This document shows, in pieces, positions 51,669 to 54,245 of a stretch of 54,245 bases of DNA. The translations under genes were made by a program, and so were the position numbers. The notes under the pieces are model-generated. The model saw only the letters and a list, made by a program, of their open reading frames with translations. It was not told the origin of the DNA and ran no database searches. The DNA comes from a virus. The stretch lies in the IMG/VR virus record IMGVR_UViG_3300046170_000042, positions 1-54,245 of that record; one strand, written 5' to 3'. Each line of letters begins with the position of its first letter. Position 1 is the stretch's first letter.

Positions 51669-52750
51669 TTGATTCCTTTCAATATGTGTGCTATCACGTC
51701 AACTGTAAAGCCATTGCCTAACATCTTGTATCGTTGCGTGTTGGACACATGATTGGTGTAGTTGTCGGGTAATGTCTGCAATCTCTCGCACTCAAGTGGT
51801 GTTAGCTTACGCCATTGTAACTCTGATATATCTACTGCCACGTTATCTTTCTGTACTGTGGTCAAGCTATTGGTCTTGCCATCCATGCGTACTTCCAGAC
51901 GTTGCTCTGTCATACCTGCCACCTTGTGCTTGTGGTCTTGTCTGATACCATCGACTGTGTACCTGCCTCGCCATGCACCACACAATATCTTGGGTTCATG
52001 GTTGCCCCCTGTACCTGTCGTTAGCGTAGGTGCTTTACCTAGTGGGTGATAAACACGCTTGATGCTATCGTTACCATTGAGGTCAGCGTCTGCAACATGA
52101 CATAAGCCATCACTACTAAACACTAACTGTCTGCGGTGCTTGGTAAAGTATGTCTTGAGATTGCCACCCTTGAAGTAGTTGGCATCAAGGCAATGTGACT
52201 TCTCTCTATCAGCAAAGCCATACTCAAGTATATCCTGTAGCACAAGCCCTTTGTCATCTGGCTGTGTGACATTGGGTATGTTTGTCCAATACAAACGCTG
52301 TCGGTTCTGTGCAGACATAAGCCTACTGTTGATAGCGATAGGCTTGACACCTAGTGCATCAGATATCACGTCCTGATACTCCTGTTTCATACGTACATTC
52401 TCAAGCAAGAAATACTTAGGCTTGAGTTTGCGTAACACTCTGACATACTCCCAGAATAATTTACTACGTGGGTCATCAAAGTTTAACTGCTTACCTGCAA
52501 AGCTAAACCCCTGACATGGTGAGCCACCTACAAGCAGGTCAATCTTACCTTGTGGTGCGACTGCATTTAGCCAGTTGGCAAAAGCCCTACTTGTAATGTC
52601 ACCCATCTGTACAATGTCAGGATAGTTTGCCATTGCTACCTTGATAGCATACTTATCTATCTCTGACGCATAATACTTAGTAACGGGTATGCCTAGTCTG
52701 TCTAAGGCAACACGAGTACAAGCACTCCCATCAAATAAACTTAGTACATT
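51665..52750 (-). CDS. DNA cytosine-C5 methyltransferase (361 aa)
   Basis: ATG 52750 has GGGAG upstream. Motif I is LSLFDGSACTRVAL; motif IV is GGSPCQGFSF (catalytic C80); motif VI is FLLENV; motif VIII QNRQRLYW; the C-terminus has LTPLECERLQTLPDNYT and MLGNGFTVDV. The target-recognition region lies between residues about 180 and 315. It transfers a methyl group to C5 of cytosine, likely protecting phage DNA from host restriction. No cognate endonuclease is present, so it is a solitary enzyme. Confidence 0.92.
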   Translation of the reverse strand, partial: NVLSLFDGSACTRVALDRLGIPVTKYYASEIDKYAIKVAMANYPDIVQMGDITSRAFANWLNAVAPQGKIDLLVGGSPCQGFSFAGKQLNFDDPRSKLFWEYVRVLRKLKPKYFLLENVRMKQEYQDVISDALGVKPIAINSRLMSAQNRQRLYWTNIPNVTQPDDKGLVLQDILEYGFADREKSHCLDANYFKGGNLKTYFTKHRRQLVFSSDGLCHVADADLNGNDSIKRVYHPLGKAPTLTTGTGGNHEPKILCGAWRGRYTVDGIRQDHKHKVAGMTEQRLEVRMDGKTNSLTTVQKDNVAVDISELQWRKLTPLECERLQTLPDNYTNHVSNTQRYKMLGNGFTVDVIAHILKGIK

Positions 52751-52754
52751 CATA

Positions 52755-53177
52755 TCAATACTCCCATCTGTAGAAAACGTGGTCATCTATTCGTACCACA
52801 TACTGTTTTGATTCTGCCCATTCTGGCATGACATATGTAGCATGGTAGTGTGTTGCACCCTCAACAAAGTCATCTAGGTGTCCAAGCAACACACCCCCTG
52901 CCACTAGCTTAGACATCTCCCATGCCTCTGCATCACGTGGCTTGTCACTCTTGCCGTCACAGTACCATGAGAAGTGACACCTATTCCTTATAGGTACATC
53001 AGGCTTCCATGAGTACGTCTGTCCTTGTGTAACTACCTCACACACATCATTAGGAAAGCGGTTATCCTTTACACGATTCATCACAACTTGTGCCACTGCC
53101 ACTTGCCCAATAAAAGATTGGTTACGTGCTTCATGGTACACATTCATAGCAAGGCATAGAAAAACAGTTTCTAACAT
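52755..53177 (-). CDS. SleB/CwlJ-type cell wall hydrolase (140 aa)
   Basis: Hydrolase_2 family: AMNVYHEARNQSFIGQVAVAQVVMNRV (E16 catalytic), the PNDVCEVVTQG loop, FSWYCDGK and THYHATYVMPEW. The family cuts peptidoglycan as a lytic transglycosylase-like enzyme. This is a second wall-degrading enzyme beside the GH24 endolysin. It lies in the early minus-strand operon, so its time of expression is probably different. Mature-size domain, no signal peptide. Confidence 0.88.
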   Translation of the reverse strand: MLETVFLCLAMNVYHEARNQSFIGQVAVAQVVMNRVKDNRFPNDVCEVVTQGQTYSWKPDVPIRNRCHFSWYCDGKSDKPRDAEAWEMSKLVAGGVLLGHLDDFVEGATHYHATYVMPEWAESKQYVVRIDDHVFYRWEY

Positions 53178-53338
53178 AGGTCTAGCTCCTTCTGTGTTGG
53201 TTCTTTTTTCTTTCTGTCATAGCTACCCTTACCCTTCTTGGGTGGCACTACGCTTGCCCTTCTCCTGTTCTGTAGCATGGCTTTTGCTATTGGATTAATC
53301 CTTCGTATCATATCCAAAATCCTGTTTAAAATTTTCAT
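53171..53338 (-). CDS. Basic small protein (55 aa)
   Basis: ATG 53338 is the likely start, in a mainly basic protein (IRRINPIAKAMLQNRRR, then KKGKGSYDRKKK). It overlaps genes on both sides (43 nt upstream, 7 nt downstream). Similar Arg/Lys-rich micro-proteins exist in other phages; no function is known. An extended start at 53374 is possible. Confidence 0.55.
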   Translation of the reverse strand: MKILNRILDMIRRINPIAKAMLQNRRRASVVPPKKGKGSYDRKKKEPTQKELDLC

Positions 53339-53498
53339 ACAAATCCATCCATGCTTGTTGCATATAATCATCAAAAACGTGTTGACGTTCCATTACATAG
53401 TCAGCAAACTCTTTTTTCTCTGACCTTTCCATATATGGGTTCACTCTGTTGGAACATTCTTGTCTAACAATTTCTATATGGTCAATTTCGTAAGTCAT
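53295..53498 (-). CDS. Small acidic helical protein (67 aa)
   Basis: RBS ACAGGAGAAACACC before ATG 53498. An acidic, aromatic-rich helical protein (RQHVFDDYMQQAWMDLYENFKQD). It is the first gene after the structured spacer at 53499-53724. Not recognised. Confidence 0.65.
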   Translation of the reverse strand: MTYEIDHIEIVRQECSNRVNPYMERSEKKEFADYVMERQHVFDDYMQQAWMDLYENFKQDFGYDTKD

Positions 53499-53724
53499 GG
53501 TGTTTCTCCTGTATGATAAAGGGCAAGGGGTGACAGTTTTATCTACGAATAGGTAGAACCAGTGCCACCCCTCTGGAAAGCTGTATGATATCTTTATTCA
53601 AGACCAACAACCTTCGTAATTATGTGACGGTTTTCTCGTGAAGCCACCGTCAAAGCTACCTACGTTTTATTTATAGTCGTGTATAGGCTTAACCATGTTT
53701 ATACTCATTCGACTTGGGGAAACC
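53499..53724 (-). promoter_or_regulatory. Structured gene-free spacer with two hairpins
   Basis: No ORF of useful length. On the minus strand, TGACGGT/ACCGTCA (7-bp perfect arms, 53652-53646 and 53631-53625, 14-nt loop) is followed by a larger fold: arms GGGGTGGCA and TGTCACCCC (53571-53563 and 53535-53527, one mismatch) enclose an inner stem TCTAC/GTAGA around CTATTC (53557-53542). No U-tract follows, so these are not simple terminators. It could be a regulatory leader, an RNA element or an origin. Confidence 0.6.
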
Positions 53725-54245
53725 CTATGCGTCAATCACAAAGCCTGACGTGTCATGCTTCGCTTTGCCTTTTGCTTTTAGTCCTACTACTACACCTTTA
53801 GGGTCAAGGAATCTCAAATCGTCTGCATCCCCATTGATAACACGCAACCCTCTGAATGTTTTGGGTAGCTTGTCTCTGAATACTACAGCCATGTTGACAC
53901 CTGTGTCAAGTACAGCTTGATATACTTGTTCTGCATAGTCCTTGTCTGCTTCGCTGTAGGATAACGTCAAGTGATAATTCTTGGGTAGCTTGGCATACGC
54001 ACGTTTTACAATCTTGGTATAATCGTAAAACTGTATCTCTGGAAATCGTTCCATGATACCTGTCTTTTCATACTGAATATCGCTAGTGCCATTCAGTCTG
54101 ATACATGGCTTGACATCACGCTTAGTGTTGCGTGTGCTAAAGCGTGTCAAGTCCTTGTACAATGCGTCCATGAAACCTATCTTGTCGGATAGGTAAAGCA
54201 TAGTCTTGCGCTTGCGTCCACGCTGTACTACACCCATCTGTCCAC
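53725..54245 (-). CDS. Conserved phage protein, N-terminus off the window
   Basis: The open frame runs to the right edge; an internal ATG at 54237 gives 170 residues. The C-terminal phrases RGLRVINGDADDLRFLDP and GVVVGLKAKGKAKHD are well conserved in my memory of phage proteins of about 250 residues, so 5' codons are probably missing. Residues FYDYTKIVKRA and LTLSYSEADKDYA also match that family. Function unknown. Confidence 0.7.
   Translation of the reverse strand, partial: GQMGVVQRGRKRKTMLYLSDKIGFMDALYKDLTRFSTRNTKRDVKPCIRLNGTSDIQYEKTGIMERFPEIQFYDYTKIVKRAYAKLPKNYHLTLSYSEADKDYAEQVYQAVLDTGVNMAVVFRDKLPKTFRGLRVINGDADDLRFLDPKGVVVGLKAKGKAKHDTSGFVIDA

Noticed and set aside
53725-54245. Idea that the window is a closed circle cut inside the last gene
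   Set aside because: Reading the minus strand from 54245 into the reverse of bases 1-64 stays open but gives residues unlike the expected N-terminus of this conserved protein. No terminal repeat is visible.
1-54245. tRNA genes, CRISPR arrays, insertion sequences
   Set aside because: No cloverleaf with a T-arm GTTCGA-like signature, no regularly spaced direct repeats and no transposase were recognised. A full scan with a tRNA finder was not possible.

Overview
The window reads as most of the genome of a tailed dsDNA phage with podovirus-type virion genes. It belongs, by inference, to the marine HMO-2011-like group that infects Alphaproteobacteria. The key evidence is a family A DNA polymerase (43506-45548, minus strand) with a DnaJ-type zinc finger (CxxCxGxG...CxxCxxxG) inserted between its exonuclease and polymerase domains, which I know as the hallmark of that group. 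Supporting signs are a P22-sized portal, large internal virion proteins, a class II ribonucleotide reductase, MazG, a T7 endonuclease I-like resolvase, a DUF1127 protein typical of alphaproteobacterial hosts, AT-rich composition, no phage RNA polymerase and no tRNA genes.

Layout. 1-538 is a gene-free leader with a perfect sigma70 promoter (386-414) amid TTAAAGTGTTA-type operator-like repeats. On the plus strand, 539-4913 holds small, mostly basic proteins, several Met/Gly/Lys-rich. 4903-5974 is the lysis cassette (holin-like protein, second membrane protein, GH24 endolysin). 5971-8432 is packaging (small and large terminase). 8443-15731 holds portal, scaffold and major capsid protein, with a second promoter and 5' hairpin before the capsid gene. 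15786-27666 holds tail tube/connector proteins and a fibre set with LamG repeats, a 23-unit SGAG repeat protein and a fibre with a cupredoxin-like copper motif. 27666-37001 encodes the internal/ejection proteins. A bidirectional terminator (36991-37015) separates the convergent blocks.

The minus strand (54245 down to 37018) carries a partial conserved gene, a SleB-type cell-wall hydrolase, a cytosine-C5 methyltransferase, small membrane proteins, a DUF932 protein, an ADP-ribosylglycohydrolase and a tyrosine integrase. Then, behind its own promoter (47619-47648), comes the replication operon: primase, DnaB-like helicase, polymerase, ssDNA-binding protein with acidic tail, Fe-S PD-(D/E)XK nuclease, T7-like endonuclease I, DUF3310, ribonucleotide reductase, DUF1127, T5orf172 and MazG. 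Most of these genes overlap by ATGA-type junctions and are probably co-translated.

Quality caveat. Several conserved genes (portal, ribonucleotide reductase, helicase, ssDNA-binding protein, Fe-S nuclease, endonuclease I, two small genes) are broken only by tiny indels, mostly one extra base in short runs. Removing them restores full-length proteins of the expected family. I annotate these as single disrupted genes; sequencing or consensus error is likelier than decay. The rightmost gene runs off the window, and joining the two ends does not restore it, so the window is not shown to be a closed genome.

The most notable biological leads are the operator-like array around the left promoter, a possible virion-borne ADP-ribosyltransferase-like domain paired with an encoded ADP-ribosylglycohydrolase, the cupredoxin motif in a fibre, a recurrent basic GG[L/V/M] motif shared by virion and small proteins, and tandem hairpins in the 53.5-53.65 kb spacer. 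No wholly new system could be demonstrated from sequence alone.
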